A stretch of 64,000 nucleotides of DNA from Acherontichlamydia pituitae (GCA_019634675.1 JAHCAX010000002.1:124001-188000); one strand, 5' to 3'. Positions 8,257-16,837 are shown, counted from the stretch's first letter. The notes: generated by a model not told the origin, from the letters alone. Program-made: numbers and translations.

Positions 8257-8754
8257 TTATCGAAAAACTGCATCGTGGATCTCATTGGAACCTGGCATTT
8301 GAGGAAAGTGAACAATTTCATCATCGAAAAGATCATCCTCTAACAATGGAAACTCTGGAGTCTGCGCCCATCCACCTTCCGGAGTTTCGGGGATGACTGG
8401 AGTAGGCGGCGTGTCCATGTCAAAATGATCATCCTCCAATAATGGAAGCTCTGGACTTTGCGGCCATCCACCTTCCGGAGTTTCGGGGATGAATGGAGTA
8501 GGTGGCGAGTTCATATCAAAAAGATCATCAAATCCGTCTGGAGTTTGAGGACCTTCAAACGGATCGTTAAGACGCTGCGGCGTACTGTTCCAAAAAGAAG
8601 CATGGGCAGCATGGCTCGATTCTGCACCAAATGGACCTTCTCTAAAAAAGAAATGATCATCGTCCAAAGCTGATTCATGGGACGGACATGAGAAAGGCTC
8701 ATACGATGACAAACCTGAATAAGAATAATTATGATAATTTGAATCCACCGACAT
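8257..8754 (-). CDS. Acidic proline-rich repeat protein, candidate secreted effector
   Basis: Unrecognised 165-residue protein. Two consecutive 32-residue repeats occupy residues 77-108 and 109-140, each containing PPTP-IPETPEGGW and ending LPLLED-like; a third copy starts at 141 (DLFDDE) and is cut short. Composition is strongly acidic with many Pro, Ser/Thr-Pro and aromatic residues, resembling disordered eukaryotic regulatory segments; the TP and SP sites could be targets of host proline-directed kinases. The ATG at 8754 is preferred over a GTG two codons upstream because AGGTG lies at good spacing before it. The AT-rich upstream region matches those of other orphans here. An effector role is inference. 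Confidence 0.6.
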   Translation of the reverse strand: MSVDSNYHNYSYSGLSSYEPFSCPSHESALDDDHFFFREGPFGAESSHAAHASFWNSTPQRLNDPFEGPQTPDGFDDLFDMNSPPTPFIPETPEGGWPQSPELPLLEDDHFDMDTPPTPVIPETPEGGWAQTPEFPLLEDDLFDDEIVHFPQMPGSNEIHDAVFR

Positions 8755-8790
8755 AAACACCTAATTTTAATTAATAAAAATATATTAAAA

Positions 8791-8819
8791 ATTATATCAC
8801 ATTTGCAATTAAAATTAAA
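8791..8819 (-). promoter_or_regulatory. Candidate promoter of the acidic repeat protein
   Basis: On the minus strand TATAAT occupies 8796-8791, in a very AT-rich stretch, about 37 bases before the start codon. The -35 match 17 bases upstream (TTTAAT) is weak. Confidence 0.4.
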
Positions 8820-8868
8820 TGCTTAAAAGCTGAAATAACAGAAACGGAAAATGCTAATAATCAACGGT

Positions 8869-9504
8869 TTAATCTACAAAACGCGTCATTAAGCGGCTGC
8901 GCAGGCCTTCTACAAGCGCTGGCGAAGCCTTAGAAACCGAACCGGTATTGAAAGGAGGCTCAGGATCATACTCTAGGCCGAGCTGAAGGGCTTGGGCCAC
9001 GGAATCGCCGGCAATGCGCGCTGCCAGGGTCAGGGCCATATCGATCCCTGCGGAGACGCCCGCAGCCGTGACCATCTTTCCTGAAAAAACAACGCGGGCA
9101 TGCTGCGCAATAGCACCGTAAGCTGCGAGGCGGTCCATAACGGCCCAATGGGTCGTTGCAGGATGCCCAGACAATAGACCCGATGCACCTAGGATCAAGC
9201 TTCCCGTACAAACAGATGCTGTCCATGTTGTGGTAGAATGGATAGTCCTGATCCATTCCAATATATTTGGAAACTTTTGTAAATTAGTGGCGTTTCCAGC
9301 TCCTGGGACGACCAGGAGATCGGCATGGTCGATCTCAGCAAGAGAACTATCGGCAAGCAGGTTTAAACTAGAGCATGTTTTGATAGGGCCGGCTTTAAGC
9401 GCTGCTATGCGCGTTACGGCTCCTGGAAGCCGGGAGAGGACCTCATAAGGTCCGATTGCATCCAGAGCTGTCATTCCGTCGTAAAAAAGAAACACGATCT
9501 GCAT
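8869..9504 (-). CDS. DJ-1/PfpI family protein
   Basis: Class I glutamine-amidotransferase-like fold of 211 residues. The probable nucleophile is Cys99 in SVCTGSLILGASGLLSGHPATTHW, the pattern of the GATase1/isonitrile-hydratase-like subgroup also found as the N-terminal half of AraC-type regulators. There is no HTH here. It is the last gene of the aas-cysS-wHTH unit, starting 8 bases after the wHTH gene. The substrate is unknown; isonitrile hydratase, protease or stress-protein roles cannot be told apart. Confidence 0.8.
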   Translation of the reverse strand: MQIVFLFYDGMTALDAIGPYEVLSRLPGAVTRIAALKAGPIKTCSSLNLLADSSLAEIDHADLLVVPGAGNATNLQKFPNILEWIRTIHSTTTWTASVCTGSLILGASGLLSGHPATTHWAVMDRLAAYGAIAQHARVVFSGKMVTAAGVSAGIDMALTLAARIAGDSVAQALQLGLEYDPEPPFNTGSVSKASPALVEGLRSRLMTRFVD

Positions 9505-9512
9505 AAGATCTT

Positions 9513-9764
9513 TTACTCCTCCATAAGACGATGGACGAGATTCAGTCCATGCGGTGTTAGATAGACAGCCGTCCCCTCCCCTTTCTTGATGAAATTGGCT
9601 TGGGCTAGCATTCGGGAGATGGTATCGATCCCTTTGTCGTTCTGGCCGATTGCTCTGCCAACAGAATAACGGTCGACCTCTTCATGGGGATCGCCCCGTT
9701 CGCTTGCCATCTGGTAGAGCTTAACAAGAAAAAGCTCATCTTTCGTCGTTGCCTTTTTGCTCAT
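9513..9764 (-). CDS. Small winged-helix-like protein, 83 aa
   Basis: The sequence fits a single winged-helix domain: helices in YQMASERGDPHEEVDRYSVGRAIG, a recognition-like helix in GIDTISRMLAQANFI, then a wing KKGEGTAVYLTPHGLNLVHRLM, which is typical of MarR/PadR-type or archaeal-type DNA-binding folds. AAGGA precedes the ATG. It starts one base after the cysS stop and 8 bases before the DJ-1 gene, so it is co-transcribed with them. Whether it binds DNA is not shown. Confidence 0.6.
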   Translation of the reverse strand: MSKKATTKDELFLVKLYQMASERGDPHEEVDRYSVGRAIGQNDKGIDTISRMLAQANFIKKGEGTAVYLTPHGLNLVHRLMEE

Positions 9765-9765
9765 T

Positions 9766-11637
9766 CTATCCTTTCAGTTTTTTTAGCCGGGCGCCTGACG
9801 GCGTGTCTTCAATGAGATAGCCCGCATTCTGGATCAACTGGCGGCACTCATCGGCCACCTTCCAATTCTTCTCTGCTCTTGCCTTTTCCCGCTTGCGAAG
9901 CGCTTCCTCCAGCTCCGCAGGAATTTTCTCCTCATCCGGCTGGAGAGGCAAAACGCCTAGAACAGAGTCGATCCTGGTCAAAAAGTCCAACACGTCTTCA
10001 GCCTCTCGGACACCGATCTTCCCTTGATCGCAGAGGCCGTTGATCTCGCGCACCATGTCAAAGAGCGCAGCCAACGCAGCCGAGATGTTCAGGTCATCGG
10101 CAAGGTGCGTTGCAAATGCCAATTCCGTTTTCTCTAAAATCGGGAAAACAAGTCCATGCGACTTCTTCTCGTGGATGCCATGCAGGATCTTCTCGACGAC
10201 AACATGCTGCGCAGGCTGCCCTTTGAGGGCTTTGTTCAAGATCGGCTTCATGAAATGGGGATCGAGGATATCCCGATCTTTTTCATTGCGCACATCGTGA
10301 ATAATGGCGCTGAGGACCTTCTGCCCATCGGGCAATTCGTTCAAATGTTTTTCTAAAAGCGGTTTGAGCAACGTGTGCTCTTTCTCTTCCCATATTCCGC
10401 CTAAGATCCGGTCGGAAATCCTCTTTTTGTCAACTTCCTGGACCAGCGACCTCTCTAAAACGGGGTGGAGGACTGCAGGATCTAAAATGTCCCGCTCCTT
10501 TTCTGAACGGACGTCAAAAAGGATCCGATCGTGGATCTGCTTCTTTAGCGGAGTCTCAGGCAGTGCCTTGTCTAAGATCAGATCGAGGGCCCGGATCATC
10601 TTTTCTTTGCGGATCTCGCGCAAGCGGACAACAAAGTCTCCCAACCGGTCCAATGTCGCAATTACAGCATCGAGGCCAGTGAATGTGAAGTTGAGCTGCG
10701 TCCGATAGTGGGTCTGCAGGAGCATGTAGCGCACTTGCGTCCCTGTATACCCTTTGCTAAGCAGATCCCTCAGCGTAAAAAAATTGCCTAAGCTTTTTGA
10801 CATTTTCTTGTAGTCGACAAGGAGGTGCTCTGCATGGAGCCAATGTTTGACGAACCGGCAGCACGAGTAAGCCTCTGATTGGGCGATCTCATTTTCATGG
10901 TGGGGGAACATATTGTCGACGCCGCCGACATGGATATCGATGCTGCTGCCGAGCAGCTTCATTGCCATCGCGGAACATTCGATATGCCAGCCTGGACGCC
11001 CTTTGCCAAAAGGGCTCTCCCAAAAGATGTCTCCGTCGCGTGATGGATCGTAAGCTTTCCACAGCACGAAATCGCACACATTTTCTTTGTCGTACTCGTC
11101 TTGTGAAACGCGCTCGGACGCCCCTGCCTGCAGGTCTTGCAAATGCAGGTGGGACAATCGTCCGTAGGATGGAAATTTGTTGATCGCAAAGTAGACGCTC
11201 TGGTCGCTTCCTTGATAGGCGATCCCCTTTTCGACAAGGCTTTGGATAATGGCGATCATTTCAGAGACATAATGGGTCGCGGCCGGATAGTGCTCGACCT
11301 TTTCAATGTTGAGCTCTTTTAAATCTTGAAAAAAAGCTTCGGTAAACGGCTTGGTAAATGCCTCTAAAGAGATCTTTTTTTCGATCGCCCCTTTGAGGGT
11401 CTTATCATCGATATCAGTGATGTTCATCACCTGAGCGACATTGAAGCCGAAAAACTTCAACGTGCGCCGCAATAGGTCTTCAAAGACATAGGTGCGGAAA
11501 TTGCCGATATGGGCAAAATTATAGACCGTAGGGCCGCAGGTGTACATCTTGATCGTTTTGCCGTCCAGAGGAGAGATCTCCTCTTTTTCCCGACTTTCTG
11601 TATTGAATAATTTTAAGTGGATCGAACGTGGAAGCAT
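9766..11637 (-). CDS. cysS: Cysteinyl-tRNA synthetase with a large repeated insertion
   Basis: Class I synthetase charging tRNA-Cys. Visible are the zinc-site Cys in YTCGPTVYN, HIGN (residues 43-46), the zinc ligands in ECSAMAMK and HHENEIAQSEA, and KMSKS at about 278-282. At 623 residues it is roughly 150 longer than normal (460-480). The excess lies at about residues 345-503, between the LDRL segment and the anticodon-domain block LADDLNISAALAALFDMVREIN. The insertion is built of about four related units of 35-45 residues, alternating DVR-EK-RDILDP and GI-EKK-L--P-LEK. It follows aas by 5 bases and heads the wHTH/DJ-1 genes. The synthetase assignment is secure; the insertion's role is unknown. 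Confidence 0.95.
   Translation of the reverse strand: MLPRSIHLKLFNTESREKEEISPLDGKTIKMYTCGPTVYNFAHIGNFRTYVFEDLLRRTLKFFGFNVAQVMNITDIDDKTLKGAIEKKISLEAFTKPFTEAFFQDLKELNIEKVEHYPAATHYVSEMIAIIQSLVEKGIAYQGSDQSVYFAINKFPSYGRLSHLHLQDLQAGASERVSQDEYDKENVCDFVLWKAYDPSRDGDIFWESPFGKGRPGWHIECSAMAMKLLGSSIDIHVGGVDNMFPHHENEIAQSEAYSCCRFVKHWLHAEHLLVDYKKMSKSLGNFFTLRDLLSKGYTGTQVRYMLLQTHYRTQLNFTFTGLDAVIATLDRLGDFVVRLREIRKEKMIRALDLILDKALPETPLKKQIHDRILFDVRSEKERDILDPAVLHPVLERSLVQEVDKKRISDRILGGIWEEKEHTLLKPLLEKHLNELPDGQKVLSAIIHDVRNEKDRDILDPHFMKPILNKALKGQPAQHVVVEKILHGIHEKKSHGLVFPILEKTELAFATHLADDLNISAALAALFDMVREINGLCDQGKIGVREAEDVLDFLTRIDSVLGVLPLQPDEEKIPAELEEALRKREKARAEKNWKVADECRQLIQNAGYLIEDTPSGARLKKLKG
10129..10605 (-). repeat. 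Segment encoding the repeated insertion in CysRS
   Basis: Encodes cysS residues of about 345-503. Related blocks recur: HDRILFDVRSEKERDILDPAVL and SAIIHDVRNEKDRDILDPHFM are close copies, alternating with GGIWEEKEHTLLKPLLEK and HGIHEKKSHGLVFPILEK. The copies have diverged at DNA level, so the expansion is not recent. The stretch is not palindromic, unlike the insertion in murD. Confidence 0.7.
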
Positions 11638-11642
11638 AATTT

Positions 11643-14351
11643 TTATTTGAGATAGGTTTCATCTAAAAGGCGGTAATGGGTCTTGCCTGTGCCTGTCAAT
11701 GGTATCGCATCGAGCTGTTTCACTTCAGCAATTTTCACAATCCGGCTGTAGCCGCTCTCTTTGAGGGCGGTATTGACATCCTCTTTGGAGATGGCAAAGT
11801 TCGTAAATAAGATGATCTGGGGCTTGTCGGTCTCCCTTTCACGGACGCTGATAGCAAGAGGCGGCCCTTCCACTCCGCCGGAGGCCCATTTTCTCTCTGC
11901 CGCAAGGCGGAGAAGCTCCTCCTCTATCCCTCCTAGGCTCACCATCTCGCCGCCGATCTTTACAAACCTCTTCAAGCGCCCTGAGAGGATCAGATGCCCT
12001 TGGTTATCAAGCAAGCCCCTGTCTCCGGAAGCGTACCACTTTTTCCCATCGACTATGACAAACGGATCGCGAGGGACTCCAAAATATCCGCTGAACACAT
12101 TGGGGCCTGCGATCCCAATCTCCCCTTCAACGCCGCGTGGCAATGACTGAAGAGTTCCCGAATCGATCACAATGAGCTCAACCCCCGGCAAAGGTTTTCC
12201 TACGCCGACATGAGGTTCGCCCGGCCGGTCAAGGGTAACGATCGGACTGCATTCAGTGATCCCATATCCTTCCAATAGCAAAGAGGCGGGAAGGTGCTCT
12301 TTGACATAATCAAATAGCTCCTGAGGCGTCTTTTCCGCGCCTGAGACGACCAACCGCAACGATTGGACCTTGACTGGATCTGCGATACGAAAGAGCGCGC
12401 GGATAAAACTGGGGGCGCAGCAAAAGAGAGTCGGCTGCCACCGTTCAATATCATGGGCCATCCCATGGCTATCGGTCGGATCGGGCGCATAGCAGGCTCT
12501 TAAACCAGTCAGAAGCGGTAGAAGCCCCGTTACGGAAAACCCAAAAGAATGAAATGGAGGAAGGACAGAGTAAATGATATCGTTAGGCTGTAAGTTGACG
12601 CAGCTGAGTGCCGCTGCCTGATTGCTCAAGATATTGGCATGGGACAAAGGAACGCCTTTTGGAAGGGTCTCTGTTCCTGATGTAAACAGCAGGACAGCTG
12701 GATCGGACGCCTTGATATGAGATAATTTCAGCGTTTTCAGCAATGAGGCCGAACTTCGATAACTTCTGAAAAGGCCTTTGAGCTTATCTTTGAGCGTGAC
12801 CGTTCCCCTTAACTGCTCTAAGAACAAAAAGATCTCTTCGATTTTCCCCAGTTCTCCATTCTCCAAACGATCTAAAAAACGCTCAGAAGTGATCACGGCC
12901 TTAATGTTCGAGACCTCCAGCGCATGATCTAGCGCCTTGATCCCCGCTGTCCAATTGATCATGACAGGGACTTTGCCGGCCAGAAGCACAGCGAGGACTG
13001 CAAGAGACGCTCCGATAGAAGATGGAAGCATGATTCCGATCCGATCTCCAGGAACTTCCCGGAACTTGTCCGCTAAGATCAAGGCGCCCAGCTTCAGCCT
13101 CCGGTATGACAAAACTCCTGAGACTGCATCGACGCATGCTGTCTGGTTCTTCATCAGGTCGCAATTGAGGAGGAACGCCTCTTGGACCGACTGCTGGCTC
13201 AGGATGCCCGGAACTCGGGTGCGCGATTCAACAGGCCAACGGAAATTCCCCTCTTTTTTCACAGTAGACGCAGCCTTGCGCGCCTTTAAGCCGATAGCTG
13301 CTTGCATCACATCTTCTACCCGTAATAAATTGCCCGGAACGAGGTCTGTGACGTCATAGCGCTGATCTAAGAAGACATAGATCTCAGCGATATCTAAGGA
13401 ATCGAGCCCAAGGTCTTGGGAAAGGTGCATGCGCCGATCTATCTCAGCGGCTGGCCGGCCGGCAAGGCGGGAGATCTCCTTCAAGACCTCCTCTTGAATA
13501 TGTCCGGGAATGGGCTTAATCTGGACTTCTTCTTGGACCGATGGCTTTAATGCCACTTTAGGAAGTTCCTCTTTCCAAAATGCATAGGAAACAAGTTTAA
13601 GAGGCTCTGAGCCCGGTTCAGGATATCGGTTGTACCATCCTTCTAAGTACTTGTTCAGCTCAAGACGGCTGGAGTTATAGGGAAAATCTGACGGTGCAGC
13701 TTCGATCTCAATACGGACATCTCTCTTAGGAGCAAAGAAAATCCCGTTCTTCAATAAGATCAAGGCGCATTCCCATAACACCTTGCCAAAGTCGGGCGAA
13801 TTACCCGTAATTGCCTTTGAGAACTTGCTCCCCCAAAGCCCTGTTGTCCTCACGAGGACGAGATTGGTCTCTGGCGCTGCCTGCAAAAGGTCATGGACAA
13901 ACGATGCACCCCCAAGCAATTCGGTCCCGCTCACTTTAAGCCTGCCGGAAGGGTAGATTAAGAAGTTCCCTTTGTCGTTCAGTTCGTGCACGACCTGATC
14001 GAAAAGCTTCTTGACCTTTTTTGCACGCCATTTATTCGCGAGGATGTCCATGGTCGGAAGCGGCAATGCCTTCACAAGGTCCATAAAAAAACGGAACCCC
14101 TTTAGGTTGTAAAAGTGTTCGACGACAAGGGGACGGATCTTAAACTTTCTCCATAGGAGCATTACTAGCACAACAGGGTCGATCTCAGCCGGATGGTTCG
14201 GTAAAAAGAGGATCCCGCCCCGTTTCTGGAAACGATCGGGAGTTAATCGATCGAGTCCAATCACTTCAATCCGATACCGCAGCGAGATGAGAAACTGGAC
14301 AAGTGCAATGATGCAGAGGAGTAAAGGGCGGGCAATCAAGTCTTTGAACAT
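11643..14351 (-). CDS. aas: Acyltransferase-ACP-acyl-ACP synthetase fusion (Aas-like)
   Basis: Three-part enzyme of 902 residues for membrane lipid acylation. Residues 1-230 are a 1-acylglycerol-phosphate-type acyltransferase with NHPAEIDP (HX4D box). Around 290-350 is an acyl-carrier-protein domain with DLGLDSLDI, whose Ser would carry phosphopantetheine. From about 380 to the end is an AMP-forming acyl ligase with the P-loop-like LLFTSGTETLPKGVPLSH. It would activate free fatty acids, such as scavenged host ones, and pass them to lysophospholipids. E. coli Aas lacks the internal carrier domain. It heads the cysS unit. The ATG follows a minimal palindrome about 35 bases away. Confidence 0.9.
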   Translation of the reverse strand: MFKDLIARPLLLCIIALVQFLISLRYRIEVIGLDRLTPDRFQKRGGILFLPNHPAEIDPVVLVMLLWRKFKIRPLVVEHFYNLKGFRFFMDLVKALPLPTMDILANKWRAKKVKKLFDQVVHELNDKGNFLIYPSGRLKVSGTELLGGASFVHDLLQAAPETNLVLVRTTGLWGSKFSKAITGNSPDFGKVLWECALILLKNGIFFAPKRDVRIEIEAAPSDFPYNSSRLELNKYLEGWYNRYPEPGSEPLKLVSYAFWKEELPKVALKPSVQEEVQIKPIPGHIQEEVLKEISRLAGRPAAEIDRRMHLSQDLGLDSLDIAEIYVFLDQRYDVTDLVPGNLLRVEDVMQAAIGLKARKAASTVKKEGNFRWPVESRTRVPGILSQQSVQEAFLLNCDLMKNQTACVDAVSGVLSYRRLKLGALILADKFREVPGDRIGIMLPSSIGASLAVLAVLLAGKVPVMINWTAGIKALDHALEVSNIKAVITSERFLDRLENGELGKIEEIFLFLEQLRGTVTLKDKLKGLFRSYRSSASLLKTLKLSHIKASDPAVLLFTSGTETLPKGVPLSHANILSNQAAALSCVNLQPNDIIYSVLPPFHSFGFSVTGLLPLLTGLRACYAPDPTDSHGMAHDIERWQPTLFCCAPSFIRALFRIADPVKVQSLRLVVSGAEKTPQELFDYVKEHLPASLLLEGYGITECSPIVTLDRPGEPHVGVGKPLPGVELIVIDSGTLQSLPRGVEGEIGIAGPNVFSGYFGVPRDPFVIVDGKKWYASGDRGLLDNQGHLILSGRLKRFVKIGGEMVSLGGIEEELLRLAAERKWASGGVEGPPLAISVRERETDKPQIILFTNFAISKEDVNTALKESGYSRIVKIAEVKQLDAIPLTGTGKTHYRLLDETYLK

Positions 14352-14384
14352 AATTTAATGACTCTAAAATAAGATCGTTCCTAA

Positions 14385-14402
14385 GAGACTGTTAACAGTC
14401 TC
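14385..14402. mobile_element. 18-bp minimal palindrome with GAGAC ends, TAA duplication
   Basis: Sequence identical to 5884-5901 (GAGACTGTTAACAGTCTC), here flanked by TAA on both sides (14382-14384 and 14403-14405). It lies upstream of aas in the divergent region, 33 bases before the aas start codon. Two identical 18-mers with different flanking duplications indicate independent insertions, not one inherited hairpin. Confidence 0.6.
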
Positions 14403-14494
14403 TAAGTGAAAGTGTAAAAAAAATTGAGAATATACCCAAGTGAATTCGTCAAATCTAGCAAGCAAAACCAAAACAAAAAGAAAAAAATAAACAG

Positions 14495-14522
14495 TTGACA
14501 CAATAATTTAAATAAATAGAAA
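14495..14522 (+). promoter_or_regulatory. Candidate promoter of the small basic protein gene
   Basis: TTGACA at 14495-14500, then 16 bases, then TAGAAA at 14517-14522, in AT-rich DNA about 40 bases before the ATG. Confidence 0.5.
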
Positions 14523-14562
14523 ATTAATTTAAGCAGAATAAAATTACCAAACACTTGCTTTT

Positions 14563-14886
14563 ATGAACGATAATAATGATATTGCCGAAAACAATGAAAG
14601 TATTGCACCGGGAAAATCCCTCAATGTCGCCATTGAACAAGTCGCTCAGCTTCTAAGGACGGAAGTTAGAACGACGACAACCCTGAAGATGAAACAAAGG
14701 CAGGCAAAGCTCCTCTCCTTGCAAGCTCTTGGTCCATCGATGAGCAACAGCATCGGACAAGTAGCCAGGCTTCTTCGCTCTCAAGCGCAAAAGGCAAATC
14801 CAGTCAAAAAGAGAACCTATGCTGCTCAAACGCCCCGAAAATCCAAATCCTCTGCGTCTAAAAAGAGACCTAAGCTTAAATCTTAA
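14563..14886 (+). CDS. Small basic orphan protein with NLS-like tail
   Basis: Unrecognised, 107 residues. It has two related motifs, NVAIEQVAQLLRTE and NSIGQVARLLRSQ, suggesting an internal duplication of an amphipathic helix. The C-terminal third is Lys/Arg/Ser/Pro-rich and ends KKRPKLKS, which fits a classical monopartite nuclear localisation signal; it also resembles histone-like tails. An AT-rich upstream region carries a good promoter candidate. It could be a nucleoid protein or an effector sent to the host nucleus; neither is shown. Confidence 0.6.
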   Translation: MNDNNDIAENNESIAPGKSLNVAIEQVAQLLRTEVRTTTTLKMKQRQAKLLSLQALGPSMSNSIGQVARLLRSQAQKANPVKKRTYAAQTPRKSKSSASKKRPKLKS

Positions 14887-15130
14887 AGAACAGATTAAGA
14901 GTCAGTTAAATTTCAAATAAAATTAAATTTTTTATTTCACAAAATTCAATTCCACATATAATCAGCTCAAATGTGCCAATAATCGTATCGGTTACCTGAG
15001 GAAAAGAAACACACGATTGGCCAATGGAGAAAGCGAAAGAAAAGCAGATGGACCTCCTCTTAGGTATACTGCTTCTTCTATCGCCTTTTCTTCATAAAGA
15101 TCACTTAAATATCCGCCTTTAGGAGGTTAT

Positions 15131-15364
15131 ATGATTAAACCTGTGCAACAAAGACAACCCCAGCATCCGTCAACGCCAGTCTCTTCAGCGCAAGGCAAAG
15201 GAAAAACAGAAGCTGTGGATTCAACAGCGAACATGCATAGCACAGTAGAAAATATCAAAAAGCTGAGCAAACACCTTGGAGCTGGCAGACATTCCATCAC
15301 TGGTTCATCTCATAATGAAAACTTAGCTGCCCTCACTAAAAAGATTGCCGACAAATGCCTCTAA
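15131..15364 (+). CDS. Small orphan protein, 77 aa
   Basis: Unrecognised hydrophilic protein, rich in Gln, Ser, His and Lys, with no signal peptide. AGGAGG lies 6 bases before the ATG, a strong ribosome-binding site, and a strong terminator follows 18 bases after the stop; both support a real gene. The C-terminal half is probably helical (ENLAALTKKIADKCL). No function is proposed. Confidence 0.6.
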   Translation: MIKPVQQRQPQHPSTPVSSAQGKGKTEAVDSTANMHSTVENIKKLSKHLGAGRHSITGSSHNENLAALTKKIADKCL

Positions 15365-15382
15365 AATAGCCGCCTGGCATTC

Positions 15383-15419
15383 AATGAAGAAGGCCTGCTT
15401 AAAGCAGGCCTTCTTCATT
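15383..15419. terminator. Strong bidirectional terminator
   Basis: A stem of about 18 bp: AATGAAGAAGGCCTGCTT pairs with AAGCAGGCCTTCTTCATT around a single base, between the convergent 77-aa gene and bioY. It serves both genes. Confidence 0.85.
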
Positions 15420-15443
15420 TACGGTAAACAAAAGGGTAAAAGC

Positions 15444-16010
15444 TTATCCCTGGTAGAACCGTAAGGATTTTAAGATGCGCACTCCTGCAAGCAGCTTCAA
15501 GCTGTCGCCAATGAGGAATGGGAGCATGCCTAAGGTGAATGCAGAAGAGAGGCCGATAAACTGGGAAAGCCAGATGAGCCCGAAGAGGTAGATCGCCAAG
15601 TTGCCAACACCCATTGCCATTAGAGCTCTTCCAGGCGTCCTTTTAGCGCTTCTTTCAACAAGAAATCCCGTTACATAAGCTGCAACGACATAACCGAGAA
15701 GATACCCGCCTGTAGGTCCAGCTAAGCAAAGGATACCAGCTTTTCCGCCTGAAAAAACAGGAAGTCCCGCTGCGCCTTGCGCCAAATAGGTCATCACAGC
15801 CATTGCAGAACGCTTGCTGCCTAATAGGACGGCTAGCAAGAGAATGACGTGCCCTTGAGTCGCAATCGGCACCGGAGAAAAGGGGAGATGGATCGAAATC
15901 GGAGCAAAAAGAGCGATGATAACACTAGCTCCAAGAACTACAAGAGCTTCTTTTGCCCAAGATTTGTCTTGTGCTGTCTCTGTTAACAAATAAGAATAGT
16001 TCATTGCCAT
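15444..16010 (-). CDS. bioY: Biotin transporter BioY
   Basis: Substrate-binding membrane subunit of ECF-type biotin uptake; it can act alone or with EcfAT. The 188 residues include five to six hydrophobic segments, the family's PVPIATQGHVILLLAVLLG block, GLPVFSGGKAGI and LAGPTGGYLLGY. The ATG at 16010 is chosen over one four codons upstream because GGAGG would otherwise lie inside the coding region; it sits 7 bases before 16010. No biotin biosynthesis genes are in the window, in line with taking biotin from the host. It ends at the shared terminator. Confidence 0.93.
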   Translation of the reverse strand: MAMNYSYLLTETAQDKSWAKEALVVLGASVIIALFAPISIHLPFSPVPIATQGHVILLLAVLLGSKRSAMAVMTYLAQGAAGLPVFSGGKAGILCLAGPTGGYLLGYVVAAYVTGFLVERSAKRTPGRALMAMGVGNLAIYLFGLIWLSQFIGLSSAFTLGMLPFLIGDSLKLLAGVRILKSLRFYQG

Positions 16011-16081
16011 AAGGGCCTCCAAAAATTCTTTTAAATGAGCTCGTTATAAAATCAAGTTACCGTGAGCTTATCAGGTCTGAC

Positions 16082-16837
16082 TTATTTTTTAAAATCTTTT
16101 AAAGAATGAGCAAGGACTTCCTCCCAATCAGCGCAGGGAGATGCAAACTCTGGCTCGACATGAGTTGAAAATCCAGGAATGGAAGAGACCAGCACAGCCC
16201 CCATTTCACCTAGCTTGCAGAACTTATCGTGGTCAGCAGTGATCTTACGCCCTTCGGAAAAAGCCTTATGGACAGGAAGATGTTTGATAAGCGTCTCAAA
16301 GCGCATGGCGTAGGTATTGGTGGTGGACGGAGTTGTCCTCCAATGGCAGCTTTTGGTGTGGAAGATCTTCGATTTTAGGTCTGCATAGGAAGGAAAGAAG
16401 TACTTGTCCCGGTGATCGAACAGCGTTGCGTAGTCGACGCCTGGGATCTCCAATCCTTCGACGAGCACATCAACCCAGCCTTGCTTATGGATGTAGTCAT
16501 CTTCTAAAAAATAGACGATCGTATCAGGCTTCAATTTTTTCGCCGCGACATAGTCGAGCATTGCAAGGAACGATGAGGCCTCATTTCCAGCCTTGATCTC
16601 AACGATCGGGTATTGGGCCTGTTCGCTAATGAAATGCTTCTGCTCGGAAGGATAGTGGGTATCGAGAAAAAATGTGATGTTCACACGGTCTGTGATCGTG
16701 TTCAGCAGGTTGCGGAAACATTTTTCCTTATTGAACGTCGCAAAACGTTCTTTGTGGGCGCTTGCAGCGGAATAGTGGCAATGCCGCACGAAAATTTCGA
16801 TGCGGGGCTTTCGTTTAAAAGAGAACAATCCAAACAT
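16082..16837 (-). CDS. Putative GT-A type glycosyltransferase
   Basis: A 251-residue cytosolic protein. FLEDDYIHKQGWVDVL (Asp113-Asp114) fits the metal-binding DxD-type site of GT-A transferases; the N-terminal part IEIFVRHCHYS...ITFFLDTHYP fits the nucleotide-sugar-binding half, and a late STTNTYAMRFETL / ITADHDKFCKLGEMG region fits the acceptor side. The exact family and acceptor are unknown; surface polysaccharide or protein glycosylation are possible. It starts 40 bases after the Nudix gene on the same strand. Confidence 0.65.
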   Translation of the reverse strand: MFGLFSFKRKPRIEIFVRHCHYSAASAHKERFATFNKEKCFRNLLNTITDRVNITFFLDTHYPSEQKHFISEQAQYPIVEIKAGNEASSFLAMLDYVAAKKLKPDTIVYFLEDDYIHKQGWVDVLVEGLEIPGVDYATLFDHRDKYFFPSYADLKSKIFHTKSCHWRTTPSTTNTYAMRFETLIKHLPVHKAFSEGRKITADHDKFCKLGEMGAVLVSSIPGFSTHVEPEFASPCADWEEVLAHSLKDFKK

